Shown here piece by piece: positions 24,800 to 35,025 of a stretch of 64,000 bases of DNA. The stretch's first letter is position 1; each line of letters begins with the position of its first letter. A program made the position numbers and the translations under genes. Origin of the DNA: Phyto melanocephala (lineage: Eukaryota; Arthropoda; Insecta; Diptera; Rhinophoridae); contig OW799234.1 of the NCBI GenBank assembly GCA_941918925.1, forward strand, positions 74,048,543 through 74,112,542. The letters run 5' to 3'. Below the pieces are notes generated by a model. The model made no database searches. It was not told where the DNA came from and was given only the letters and a program-made list of their open reading frames with translations.

Positions 24800-25997
24800 T
24801 AGAGATGGGATTTTACCCGGAAAACCCCCTAATGTGGGAAAAAATATGAAAAAAAACCCGGGGAAAATTACCGAATGGGATAATATTCGGGTTTTTTTCA
24901 TATTTAGCATATCGATGCCTTATTTCCTCAACCTCGTAACTTAAAAAATTCGGTTTTGACTTTTTCATATCAAACGATTGTTTTATGCTTTAACTCAAAA
25001 AGATCATTATATTATTACTACTACTATATATAAATACAATCAATTCCTTAATAATTGAATTTAAACTTTTAACCAAACACCGAAGTATAAAAAGATGAAC
25101 CGTTTTTTTTTTTTTTTTCTCCTGAAAAATTTTATTTTTTAAGATACGAGGTTGAGGAAGTAAGGCATCGATATGTAACATCTAGGTAATGTGTAGATAC
25201 AAGTACATATATATCAAATAATACGTACCATTTAAGAACTATTACTACTAGTTAGAGCTAATCTAATTTGGTTTAGTTTTATAATTCAATAAATACGTTA
25301 TATATACTCTATGCTGATGATCTACATATCTATCTCACACGTTAATTTGGCTTCGTACTGTGCCCGCTTGTGTAAGTTTGTTGGTTTAATTGACGACTTG
25401 AATTTTGTTTTGTGGACTTTTGATTGCCTAGTGATTAAATACGTGATTTACTTGGATTGACAACTACTGCTACTCTTACGGACTTCGATACCTACTTCTA
25501 CCTAAAATAACACGTTTGTTACTTTTGTAGAGTGTAATAAATAATTCTTAGTAAGTATCTCTCGTGGTTTAATTTTTTTTGGTTTTTTTGTCAAAGATGC
25601 TTAAAAGTTTCAATAGACGTTCTTTCTGCAATTAAGCAACATTCCATCACAATGCACAGAAAAAATCTGATGATTAAACAAGAAGACGTCTTTTTGTTTT
25701 TATAACCAGCAGTTTAGGTTTTATTTTAGTTCCTGAATCAGGCTACACATTTTGACGTTTCGAACAACAGGCAACAGTTAGTGCCCTATATACGCTGGAG
25801 CAAAGTATGTGTGCATCGCAAAGTACCTATTTGTACTAAAAATAAAATAAATTTAATTTTTTAAGATCTTGATAATTACGTTAAATAATGAAAATACCCG
25901 TCTACTGGGTTTTTTCCCACATAAATACCCGGTTATTTTCCAAATGGGAAAAAACCTAGGTATATTCTCGTTGGGTTTTTTCCACTGCCCATCTCTA
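24800..25997. mobile_element. Non-autonomous hAT-like element, 1198 bp
   Basis: Ends TAGAGATGGG and CCCATCTCTA are perfect 10-bp inverted repeats. They are flanked by identical 8-bp direct repeats CACATGAT (24792-24799 and 25998-26005). An 8-bp duplication with a YAGRGATG-like end is the hAT signature. Subterminal ACCCGG/CCGGGT motifs recur near both ends. No transposase frame. A second inverted-repeat element is nested at 24908-25175. Confidence 0.83.
24908..25175. mobile_element. Foldback MITE nested in the hAT element
   Basis: Arms CATATCGATGCCTTATTTCC and, from the other strand, CATATCGATGCCTTACTTCC stay paired for about 40 bp with two mismatches. The inner part is non-coding. Its position inside 24800-25997 shows it arrived later. 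Confidence 0.7.
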
Positions 25998-26309
25998 CAC
26001 ATGATATCAAAAATCGAAATCTTTTAAGTTTAAGCTACGATTTTTGTATATTTCTAAACGATTATTCGACAAAAAAATAAATTTTATAATATTTTTTGCT
26101 TCCAAAATAAAAATAAAAATACCTAAATGTTTTCTTGACTTTTTTTAACTTTGCAAAAAAAAAACAAATTACTCAAAATTGTTTTAATTTTTTATAACTT
26201 GACAGAAGTAAGATTTGGTCAACTTCTCTAATCTTGATTTTTTGTTATTTGCTTGTAAATAGTTTAATATTTATTATGTGACGTTTATCAATACAATATA
26301 CAACCGCAA

Positions 26310-26507
26310 GGCAAATTTATTCATCAGATAGTTTTGACAGCTGATTATTTGTTTCTTCACTTATTTTAAACTTCAGCTGTTAAAGTTCGTAGATAAAAAA
26401 TAGTTCGCACTCTACTCTCATTTATTTCATATGTCAAACTTCAGATATAAAAAATATAAACAATGAAAACCTCTTCGAACTGCGAATACCTGATGAATAA
26501 ATGTGCC
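26310..26507. mobile_element. MITE with GGCAMATTTATTCATCAG ends
   Basis: Left end GGCAAATTTATTCATCAG and right end (other strand) GGCACATTTATTCATCAG differ at one position. The flanks AACCGCAA (26302-26309) and AACCGATA (26508-26515) agree at six of eight positions, which fits an aged 8-bp target duplication of hAT type. It is the best copy of a family with degraded relatives near 6400, 6800, 19650 and 23066. Confidence 0.68.
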
Positions 26508-26989
26508 AACCGATACAACAGAAATTGTCTTCGCAAGTAAATAAAACCAAACTTTTTGATTTAACTAGATGACACCAAACACAATGGGGGTTGTGAATTA
26601 AACAAATGCTATGTTAACATAGATGTTATATTTGATAAAATTTTTTTCTCAACTCTCAGCATGTTAAACATTTTTTACAATAAACAAATTTATAACTTGA
26701 TCGTAAACAATTGTGTATGTGTTTTTGTTTGGTTTTGTTTTTAACACCACCAATTCACTGGGTTTTTAAGCCGCTATTTTTGTAACACGTTTATAGAGTG
26801 TCAGTTTGACATATTTACTTCAAATGTTGTTAATAGCATGTTGCAATTAGTAAAACGATGATGACATTTACTAACAGTTAGTGATGCAATTGCAACTTTT
26901 TCTATTTGCTAATCATTTCAAGAGTATTTTTATTTATTTAAATTAATCATTTACTTAGTGATTTTATTTTCTTGCTTACTTCTTTACAG
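26508..26989. other. Sequence upstream of the membrane-protein gene
   Basis: No coding signal. It ends in a polypyrimidine tract and the acceptor TCTTTACAG at 26981-26989, so it is probably intron of the downstream gene. Confidence 0.5.
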
Positions 26990-27029
26990 TTTATTTTAAC
27001 ATTGAAGTCATCATCTCTCAGGCTGAATC

Positions 27030-30000
27030 ATGACCTTCTATTGGTGGTCACATTGGTTTTGGATAACATTAATGAGTAGTAAGTATAAACACTGTGTGAT
27101 TTATAACAATTCTACACCATGTATAGCAAAATTGAGAAATATTCAATGGAAAAAATAAAACAATAGTAAAATTTTCCAGAAAACATTGCTATTAAGTCTC
27201 GGTTTGCACACATACTTTCCCGGGGGAGCAAATTACGCAATTCGGACCTGATTGAAATTTTTAAATTTATATTAGAAACTCTATACCAAATACACACCGA
27301 TATTGAACGTTCATGTGGAATTTCGATCGTGATCGAATGCCGTAATTTTCCTCTTGCTTTTTTGAACAAAAGACATTGCGTGTACTGTAACTTACTCCCT
27401 GACTATTTCTTAAAGAAACTTGCTGTGTATGAACTAAAAATTACTTGAGAATTAAATTTTTTTATTAATAAATTCAATTTCTAGATCTCATCTTACCCCT
27501 AATTGTGGTCGTACACACATATCCCAGTCAGGAATCAATACTAGAGTACAATTATAAACTGTCACATGATGTCAATACCAATAAATTGGTCACAAAACTC
27601 TATCGGACAGTTACATGGACAACGGATTCGCCAAACACCTCAAAAAGTACAATTGAGGGAGAAAAAATAAAACTCGAACAAGTCGAATCAAAACCCTCTG
27701 AAACACTCAACACCAAAACCCTAAAGCCCAGTCAACAAGAAAAAGAAACCTCCTCCATCGACAACCGCGACAAGGAAGAAGACTATTACTATGATTACGA
27801 TGCCACAGAAGATCCGAATCAAAAATTAAATCTGCAGCAAATGGAAGACGAACTGGAAAGAAAAGAAGAGGGTGCACTTACTGCAAACAAAAACGTTCAT
27901 GAAGTAGACGTTAAGAGATCTGCCGTAGATATACAAAATAAAACTACATTCGATTCGAAAAGTGAAATTAAATTATTGCAAACGTCTACGGCAGCACCAA
28001 CGGTAGAGGCAAATAATTATACCAATTTTACCGATGATAAGCAACAGTTAACCAGTACAAATACAACAATTGCTACCGCAAATTCAACCACCAACACTAG
28101 TGATAGTACCATAGTAACAAATACAACAACACAAACCGCAACAGTATCGTATTTAACGAATGCCACAACTCAAGTACCCCAGGTTCCCTCCACACCGAAA
28201 ATTGTTAAAGCTCAGTCGGGTCATTTGGATTGGTTAAATGCTGTTGCAGCCCATGTAACCACCGACGTTACACAAGATTATAATGAGGAACCGCATAAGA
28301 TCCCGTTTACTTTGGAAAACGTAAATAAACCGGCAGATTTGCGTCGCGAAGAAAGTGAACATCGTTCGCGTAAATCGAAAGGTTTGTCGGCTGAGTACAA
28401 AGTAAATCATTATATAAACTATTCGTCAGATTCGAAAAATCTTCTGACACGTTCGGCAGCCACCACCGTCAACGAGTACGATAGTGAGGAAAGTAATATA
28501 TCATCGGAAGCGTTATCTGTGCAGGTGGGTGGAAAAAAATCTATATAAAATATTATTATACAAACGTAATACATTTTATACATTTATTTCTCTTTAAAAA
28601 TTTCTAAAAACTACTTAAATATAATATATTTATGAAAACTGAAGCGCCATATTTAGCAATAGCTGCCTGCAATGATCAAATTAAGGAGAAAAAAGAAACT
28701 GTGTTCGCTAAATACAGTGGTTACTATTTTAGGTAGATTAGGACACACTCATCAGACATTATGATCTTACAGAGAGAAAAAGAAATTATTAAAAACTGTC
28801 TAGGGTATTATGGCAAATAGTAGACACAGCTGACACTTACATACTTCAAGGTTTAAGTAGTAGAAATTTAAAAATCACTCTTGAACTTTTTACCGGTTAC
28901 CCTGTAGTAAGAGCTAAGGATAACATTTTGAATTAAGACCGCTTTGCTGACCCCAAAAAAACTTTCGTATTATTCTTATTAAATTGTAGATTTCAATATT
29001 ATTGAAAATGTAAATTGTCAAATTATGTGATATAGAAGGATACACTTTAAGTGAACTTTTTGCATGTTTTGTTTAAAGTTTTGATAACAATAAAAATCGT
29101 AGCTGGTTCCAAAAACGCATTCCACTCAGCTAGTATCAGATAATTTTTATACCCTTCACAGTGAGAGTAAGGGTATACATTAGGGTGATCGATTATTCTA
29201 CTTTTTTAAGAAACCGGTTATCAAATAGTTTGAAATTTTGAATTAAAAAAAACAGGTTGCTATTTTGAAAATTAAGAAAAAACCGGTTAACCGGTTCGAA
29301 TATATAAAATATAATATATATAAGAAAGAATTGAAAAATATTGTTCAAAAAGATTATATTAAAAATTATATCTAAATATGAAATTTTTACAGTTTATATA
29401 CGTTTGGCTGCACAATAAGGCAATAACTGTCATGAATGCAGTTGACTAATTTGGTTTTATATAGTTGAATGTAAGGATAAAAGGTACTCTTTACAAGTAA
29501 AATAAATGAATACAATAAGTTAATAAACAATTTTGTATCTCCTTCTGTACATTTTTTAAATGTTGAATAGATCTTTTAAACTAATATGCACTAACGTATT
29601 TTGTTTGAAATGATTTCTGTAATTTGAAATACATTTTAAAGGCTAGGGAGAAAATCTTTAAAATTTAATTTTAAAAATTCTTTCTTATACCCCTGACAGA
29701 CATACAAATATAGGCATAAACTAGTTTGTTCAATGGTTTAATTGAAATTTAAGTTGACAGACACTCAATGCCATTAATTAAAATTAGGATCTGGAAGGAG
29801 AGATTATTGGTTTTTCTTTATTGTAACTACATTTTTCACCTAAAATTGATCGATCAGCTTAGTTTATGCTTCAATTACCTTTAACTTTTAATGTTAGGTT
29901 TATATCCTATAAAAAATAATAATTAAGCTTAATTATTTTCTTATTTTGCATTTGTTTTTTAAACAACAAATAGATTTCTTACAATATTATAAAAGAATAT

Positions 30001-33000
30001 TTAATAGTTTTTATTTTCTGATTTTTGAAAACTTTTCGCGTACTAAATATACTATGGTACGATTAGTTACAAAGACATATGAAAAAAAACTTTAAAATAT
30101 AAAAAACCGGCTTTTTCGGATAAAAAAACCGGTGTATTCGATATTCGAAAAATCAACATTTAGAAAAAACCGCCAGCAAAGAGGAAAAAACCGGGTTTTC
30201 TACCGGTTGTAAAACCGAGTCGATCACCCTAGTATACATACTTATATAGGTTTGTCATTCCGTGTGAAATTTCTACAATTTTCATTTCCGACCCCATAAA
30301 GTATATATTTTCTGAAAGCTTATAAATAGGGTCAATAGAAGTCAATTAAGCACTGTCCGTCTGTCCGTGTGTATGTTGAAATCAACTTTTTGAAGCCCCT
30401 AAACATTTCCAAGACCCGTGTAAGGTACCAAAATAAGAGAAATATTCAGAAGCAAATCAGAAAAATCGCTCTATAAACAACTAACATATGATGAGAAAAC
30501 CTAGACCACCTCGTCATGTCACACCAATATAAACTGGATGAACGTAGGTTCGAATCTCAGTTTTTTTTTTGTTATTGCGTGACTACACGTTGTGAAGGGT
30601 ATATAAGATTCGGCACGGCCAAATATAGCACTCTTACTTGTTTTTTTTTCTATTTTTATCACAATAAAAAAATTTAGTTGGAAATAAAGCCATTATGTTT
30701 CGGTTCACTCGCAATACAAATATTAATATTGAGTTTTTTATTGCCTAAATAAAACAAGTAAGAGTATTATATTCGGCGTGCCGAATCTGATAATACTCTT
30801 CAGCATCATGTACATAGATATTGTGACCGCATCGTAGCTTATCCTAGATTTTAGATTTTATGTTATACGCTTTTTTCTTTATTATTATCGACGCCATCTT
30901 TAATTTTTAATTTAATTTTAAGGGCTAACCACCTTTCGTTTTGCGATGCTCATATTTTCCGCCATTTTGATTTAGATGCCATCTTGGAATTTACACTTGT
31001 TTAAGAGTTCACTGTATTCTACTGGTGAAGCTTTTTCATTTTATACCAATATTGTGGAGGACTAAGGGATTACACTTTGGAATACCAGACCCACATATAA
31101 ATTTTGTTATTTTGTAGTAGCGGCCTTAATGGATTTTATTTTTTTTAAACAATATTTTATTGTACTAGTCAAGCCCTTTCTTTTGATCTCCATATTGGCC
31201 CCCATGGTTGTATACAAACTAAAACAAATCGATTTCCATTTCTAAATTTAAAGAAAAACACCAAAGCTGTTATATATTGCTGCTTATATCTCAGTTAGTT
31301 TCAAATTTGATTTGTTAGTTTTTCTCAGAAATAGTTTTTGACACCACGACTTATAATTTGGTGTCTTTAATGTGACCAAAAATTATATAGGAGTTTGAAA
31401 AATTTTATATAAATATTTAAAAAATATATATATTTTTTCCTATAACTTACCCGATTAGTGACCGATTTGTCAAACATTTTTCATGGATATCTCTAAAGGC
31501 ATATCATATCTATAAAAAGTCACAAATATGTATGTCTAAAAATTTGCCTAGGTCTGAAAATGGTTATTTTTATGGTAAAAATATGAGAAAAGACAAAGAC
31601 AGTCGTTTTTATTTGCTTATAACACAGAAAGTAATGGGGCGATTGTGCTGAATTTCAATAGCGATTCATTCGTGGATATTTCCAAAAGATTGATACCGCA
31701 ACGAGATCTGTTCGACATCTGGGAGCTTCTAAAACTTGATTTCAACCAACATACGGACAGGCGGACATTGCCAACATCAAGTGTTGACAAAATTTTCCGA
31801 ATACTAATGAAACTTCTTTTCTTTTTTAATATTGATTTAACGACCTGTTTTCTTTTGTTTTATATATATTTTTTAATTATTTCTTGGGCTTTCAAGGTCA
31901 AAATGTATATTAATGTAAATAAAAAACTATTACTTCATTATTTTATCCGACGTTTCGCTGGTATTTTCCAGCATCTTCAGGGATATTTTTTATTAAATCT
32001 GGCAACGATATGGAATACATTTTATAACATTAAGATTAAAAATTCTAGTGGTAATATGTGAATATATTTTAAACTTTGTGTATTACTTACATATAGTTCT
32101 TTCGTCAGTTAATAAATTTTATTTAAAAACAATAGTATATACCACAACATAAAACATAAATTATTTAAAAACAATGCAAAATAAATAAATTTAAAAATTG
32201 AAACATTATGTTATATAAATTTAATTTCTAATATCACAGTTTATAGACAGATATGTTTTTAATTTATTGCAATAATATAGTTGGTGTTTATGTTATCTTT
32301 GTCTTCTTTTCTGTTAATTGTATTGGTTGCCCTTTGTTGAATTCCTAAGCTCTCTAAAGTGTATCGTTTATCTTCATTCCCCCCTCTGTCCAAAACTTTG
32401 ACATTAATAAGATCAGCTTTATGTTCAGTCTCTGTACAATGTTGTGCTAGTGCAGTTGTGTGTTTTTTCTTTCGTATGTCAGCTTCACGTTCTGCTATTC
32501 TCTTTCCTAAGCTTCCCTTCGTGGTACCTACATATACTCTTCCACAGTGTGTTTGTGTGTTGCCTGCACAAGTTATTTCATAGACAACATTAGCTCTTTC
32601 ATATTTATCAATTCTCATTTTCGTTCTTGTGAATAATTAGCCTTATTGTCATTGGCGTTGTCGTATTTTTTGGTACCGTGTAACATTTACGACAATGTAA
32701 AATGAATGAGACCTTGTCGTATTTCTGTCGTTTTCGACACAAAAACGACACGACAACGCCAATGACAATAAGGCCGAATGATTCTGTCGTCTTATTTGAT
32801 TTATGTGCCAAAACAATTTGTCTATCATTAATTAAGTCCTGTAATATTTTTTTCTCTGTAAGTTTCGGTATGTAAGGAAGGCGTAATATCTTCTGGTGTT
32901 GTCGGATGTGGGTTTTCCCTTATTTTCCCCGTCCATTTTATTTGTCGTTCTTAGTATTAAATTATCAATAAGTTTCACTGGATAACAATTTTTTATTAGA

Positions 33001-34582
33001 AGTTTCTTGATTTTGGCCATATTTCCGTCTATAAACTTATTGTCGCTAAGTCTGGAAACCCTTTTAATTAAGCTAGTAGCAGTGTTGATTTTCTGTTGTT
33101 TTGGCTGTGTAGAATTGTAGTTAATTAGGCGTCCAGATGCTATTGATTTAGTGTACCAGTCTGTTATGATTCTATCTTCTTCCCTGTGTAATATTAAATC
33201 CAAATATGGTAGTGAGTTATTATTTTCCCTCTCGATTGTAAATTTTAATCTTGTGTGGTATTTGTTAAAAATGTTAAGAATCGTTTCCTCGTTTTCTTCC
33301 CTAATTATTAAAAATAAATCGTCTACATACTTTGTTAAAAATTTAATTTCTATGTTTAGTTTCCTTAGTTCATCCAGTGTATGTTTGATTAGCCTGTCAA
33401 GTACGATGTCAGCTATCGTGGGTGACAACGGGTTTCCCATAGGCATACCATACGTTTGTTTATAACATGTACTATCATATAAAAAATAATTATTGTCTTC
33501 GAGACAAAACTTAAGAAGTTTAAGGAATTGTCGTTTTGGTTTATTAGTATGTGTTGCGAGTGTGTTCCATTGTTCCATAATTTTGCTAATAGCTAAGTGA
33601 ATTGGGATGTTTGTGAATAGTGATACAACGTCTAATGAAATAAGAATTTCATTTTTTTCCAATAGTAATTTATCTACCTTATCTTTTAGTTCTATTGAAT
33701 TCTTAATGTTGTATTCATGTGAGATAATGTTCTTAAGTATTCCTCCTATGTGTTTAGCTAAATTATAGCATGGGACTTCGATTGAAGATGATATGGGACG
33801 AAGTGGGGTGTTTGGTTTATGAATCTTGGGTAGGCCGTAAAGCCTTGGAGCCGTGGCTGTATGTGCCGTTAACGCATATTTTTCAATTTTCGTAATATAT
33901 TGGTTCTCGAATAGCTCATTTATTAATTTGTTGTTTTCGCGTAGTAGTTTCCGTGTTGGTTCATTTCCTATTGTCTTGTATGTGTTTTCGTCCTCCAATA
34001 ATGTTCCCATTTCCCTTTCGTAGTCCTTTCTGTAAAGTATTACTGTTTTATTAATAATAAGTATTATCTTTTTATTAATAATAATTTAAACATTTTTTAT
34101 TTGTTCAACTCATATTTTTTTAAACAAATCCTAAAACATTAATTAAAAAAATTAATACAAATTTTTTTTTTTTTACAGCGCGCTTATTTCTTGGACGTTG
34201 GTGCAATATCGGCAATTTGTTTTACAGTATTCGGCATTTGCTGTACGGTCGGTACCGTGGGCATTGTACTATATCGTCGTCGATTTTTAAATAAGCCACA
34301 GGCATTAAGTGAGCCGGACTCCAGTGTTTATATCGACGATAGTACAATGCGTGTTAGTGTAAGTACTGTAAGAATAACGTCATTTTGTTTTTTTTTATAT
34401 TTATTTTCATCTATTAAAATGTAATTTGAATTCACTATCTCACATAATAAACATTTTTCTTTTTTGTACAGGACAATTCCGATGAAATGTATAGCCTGGA
34501 TAATGATTCATTTTTGAATTCGCTGGAGGCCATGACAATACAAAACTATTGGACCGATACTGTTAAACATACAAAGCTTTAA
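27030..34582 (+). CDS. Single-pass membrane protein with Ser/Thr-rich ectodomain, 459 aa
   Basis: Four coding exons: 27030-27078, 27485-28524, 34179-34358 and 34472-34582 (stop TAA). All introns are GT-AG and phases agree (1, 0, 0). The exon with the ATG begins at an acceptor at 26989/26990, so a non-coding 5' exon lies upstream. Residues 1-25, starting MTFYWWSHWFWITLMS, form a hydrophobic signal peptide. Residues of about 26-365 are Ser/Thr/Asn-rich with several N-x-S/T sites and a tyrosine-rich acidic patch DYYYDYDATEDP near 115-127, a possible sulfation site. One membrane segment (about 370-395, GICCTVGTVGIVLY) is followed by RRR and a short cytoplasmic tail with acidic, tyrosine-containing stretches (SVYIDDS, DEMYSLDND) ending VKHTKL. 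That makes it a type I membrane protein. I do not recognise the family. The tail looks more constrained than the ectodomain. Intron 2 is 5.65 kb because of mobile elements. Confidence 0.85.
29148..30642 (-). repeat. Repeat A copy 2, split by a hAT-like insertion
   Basis: Read on the minus strand, 30642 down to 30232 holds the 5' palindrome region, the tract-rich middle and the GGACAGACGGACAG-type block. The terminal hairpin TATACCC...GGGTATA follows at 29180-29148, after the inserted element at 29181-30231. This copy contains GTAGGTTCGAATCTC, close to a tRNA B box, where other copies have the complement of GGGATTCGATGCC. Confidence 0.78.
29181..30231. mobile_element. Non-autonomous hAT-like element, 1051 bp
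   Basis: Perfect 12-bp ends TAGGGTGATCGA and TCGATCACCCTA, flanked by identical 8-bp direct repeats GTATACAT (29173-29180 and 30232-30239). Subterminal CCGGTT motifs are dense near both ends (29213-29300 and 30107-30210) and are likely transposase sites. No transposase frame. It interrupts Repeat A copy 2. Confidence 0.87.
30753..31767 (+). repeat. Repeat A copy 3, long variant, cut by the Penelope-like element
   Basis: The 5' end AACAAGTAAGAG and palindrome region (CGGCGTGCCGAATC) are followed not by the usual AT-only middle but by an inner module of about 750 bp shared with 42440-43060 and 53030-53660 (both minus strand), including TATATCTCAGTTAGTTTC and CATTTGATAC-like strings. The 3' part GGGGCGATTGTGCTGAATTT to ACATACGGACAGGCGGACA ends where the Penelope-like element starts. 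Confidence 0.6.
31949..31982 (-). ncRNA. Hammerhead-ribozyme-like motif of the Penelope-like element
   Basis: On the minus strand: CTGAAGA (31980-31974), one unpaired T, a 5-bp stem GCTGG/CCAGC closed by AAAATA, then GAAAC (31956-31952) and GTCGG. CUGANGA plus stem plus GAAAC is the hammerhead core, and Penelope-like elements are known to carry hammerheads in their terminal repeats. The extra unpaired base before the stem makes activity uncertain. Confidence 0.6.
32259..32630 (-). pseudogene. GIY-YIG endonuclease domain of the Penelope-like element
   Basis: The frame LFTRTKMRIDKYERANVVYE continues through an ITC-type block, CGRVYVGTTKGSLGKRIAER and a HCTETEH block to a stop at 32259. VYEI..., the YVGTT strand, the Arg helix and the following His/Glu positions fit the GIY-YIG nuclease domain that canonical Penelope-like elements carry after the reverse transcriptase. 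The Cys/His spacing (C-A-G-N then H-C-G-R) fits the zinc-binding insert of these enzymes. The domain itself is open, but it is cut from the reverse transcriptase by the MITE. Confidence 0.85.
32639..32775. mobile_element. 137-bp MITE inside the Penelope-like ORF
   Basis: Ends share a 25-bp perfect inverted repeat, GCCTTATTGTCATTGGCGTT and on to GTCGT. The flanks GAATAATT (32631-32638) and GAATGATT (32776-32783) form an 8-bp target duplication with one mismatch. Skipping the element and one flank copy rejoins the retroelement frame exactly (TTESF then TRTKMR), which confirms the boundaries. Type: hAT or another 8-bp-duplicating superfamily. Confidence 0.88.
32832..34010 (-). pseudogene. Penelope-type reverse transcriptase (fragment)
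   Basis: A 392-residue open stretch with the reverse-transcriptase motifs in order: PRLYGLPKIHKP, LRPISSS, SLDVVSLFTNIP (first catalytic Asp), YGMPMGNPLSPTIADI, KYVDDLFLI (YVDD catalytic pair) and NNSLPYLDL. This combination is specific to Penelope-like elements. Near 32900 the frame shifts: the expected continuation LPYIPKLTEKKILQDLINDR is readable in a neighbouring frame and leads on to AHKSNKTTESF. The copy is therefore inactive. It probably began upstream of the listed Met, since NKTVILYRKDYERE precedes it in frame. Confidence 0.9.
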
Positions 34583-35025
34583 AGAAATTTCTATTTTTAT
34601 TTTACACCTTTAGTTAAGTGAAATTATTAATACATACATACATACATATGTACATATGTACACACATAAGAACATATACAATTTACTTAACAAAAAAACA
34701 CAACAGAAAAAATACATAATCATTTAATTATTTAGCATTATTTGTTCTAACAATACAACATACATAATACAGACGTACGTATGTATGTATACTAAAATAA
34801 TTTTAAGAATTTAATTAAGTATTTAACAAAATCATTCCTTCCAATTGAAAGGCATTATTAACTACAATTTTAAATATTTATCTAAATAAAATAGTTATTA
34901 GACATTTTTAATAGGAAACAATCACAAAGATGTATGTATGTCTATACTTATATTGTGTGTATTATGAATAATAGTAGCGCAAAATACATATTTTTTAATA
35001 AAATAATTAACAATGATGTAAACAA
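34583..35025. other. 3' flank of the membrane-protein gene
   Basis: The first part is probably 3' UTR. AATAAA-type signals occur near 34885 and 34998. TACATA-type simple repeats lie near 34632 and 34780. No other gene. Confidence 0.5.

Larger units (their letters stand above)
31768..34060 (-). mobile_element. Penelope-like retroelement, 5'-truncated
   Basis: The minus strand holds, in order, a Penelope-type reverse transcriptase (34055 down to about 32830), a GIY-YIG endonuclease (32630-32259), a 3' non-coding tail and a hammerhead-like motif at 31952-31980. The first readable residues NKTVILYRKDYERE correspond to a position well inside the usual protein, so the 5' end is lost. The ORF is broken by one frameshift near 32900 and by a 137-bp MITE (32639-32775). 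TTATTAATAATA occurs on both sides of the 5' junction (about 34050 and 34075). It lies antisense in intron 2 of the membrane-protein gene. Confidence 0.9.

Noticed and set aside
25230..25570. Possible LTR inside the hAT-like element
   Set aside because: The segment has some promoter-like composition, but no matching second LTR, primer-binding site or TG...CA ends were found.
30540..30560. tRNA gene suggested by GGTTCGAATC
   Set aside because: No cloverleaf can be drawn: there is no acceptor stem pairing, D arm or anticodon arm at suitable distance.
31645..32061. 138-codon plus-strand frame
   Set aside because: It runs across the junction of a Repeat A copy and the tail of the Penelope-like element, so it is a fusion of unrelated non-coding sequence.
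32359..32583. Plus-strand frames opposite the Penelope-like element (also 33151-33465)
   Set aside because: Shadows of the minus-strand reverse transcriptase and nuclease.
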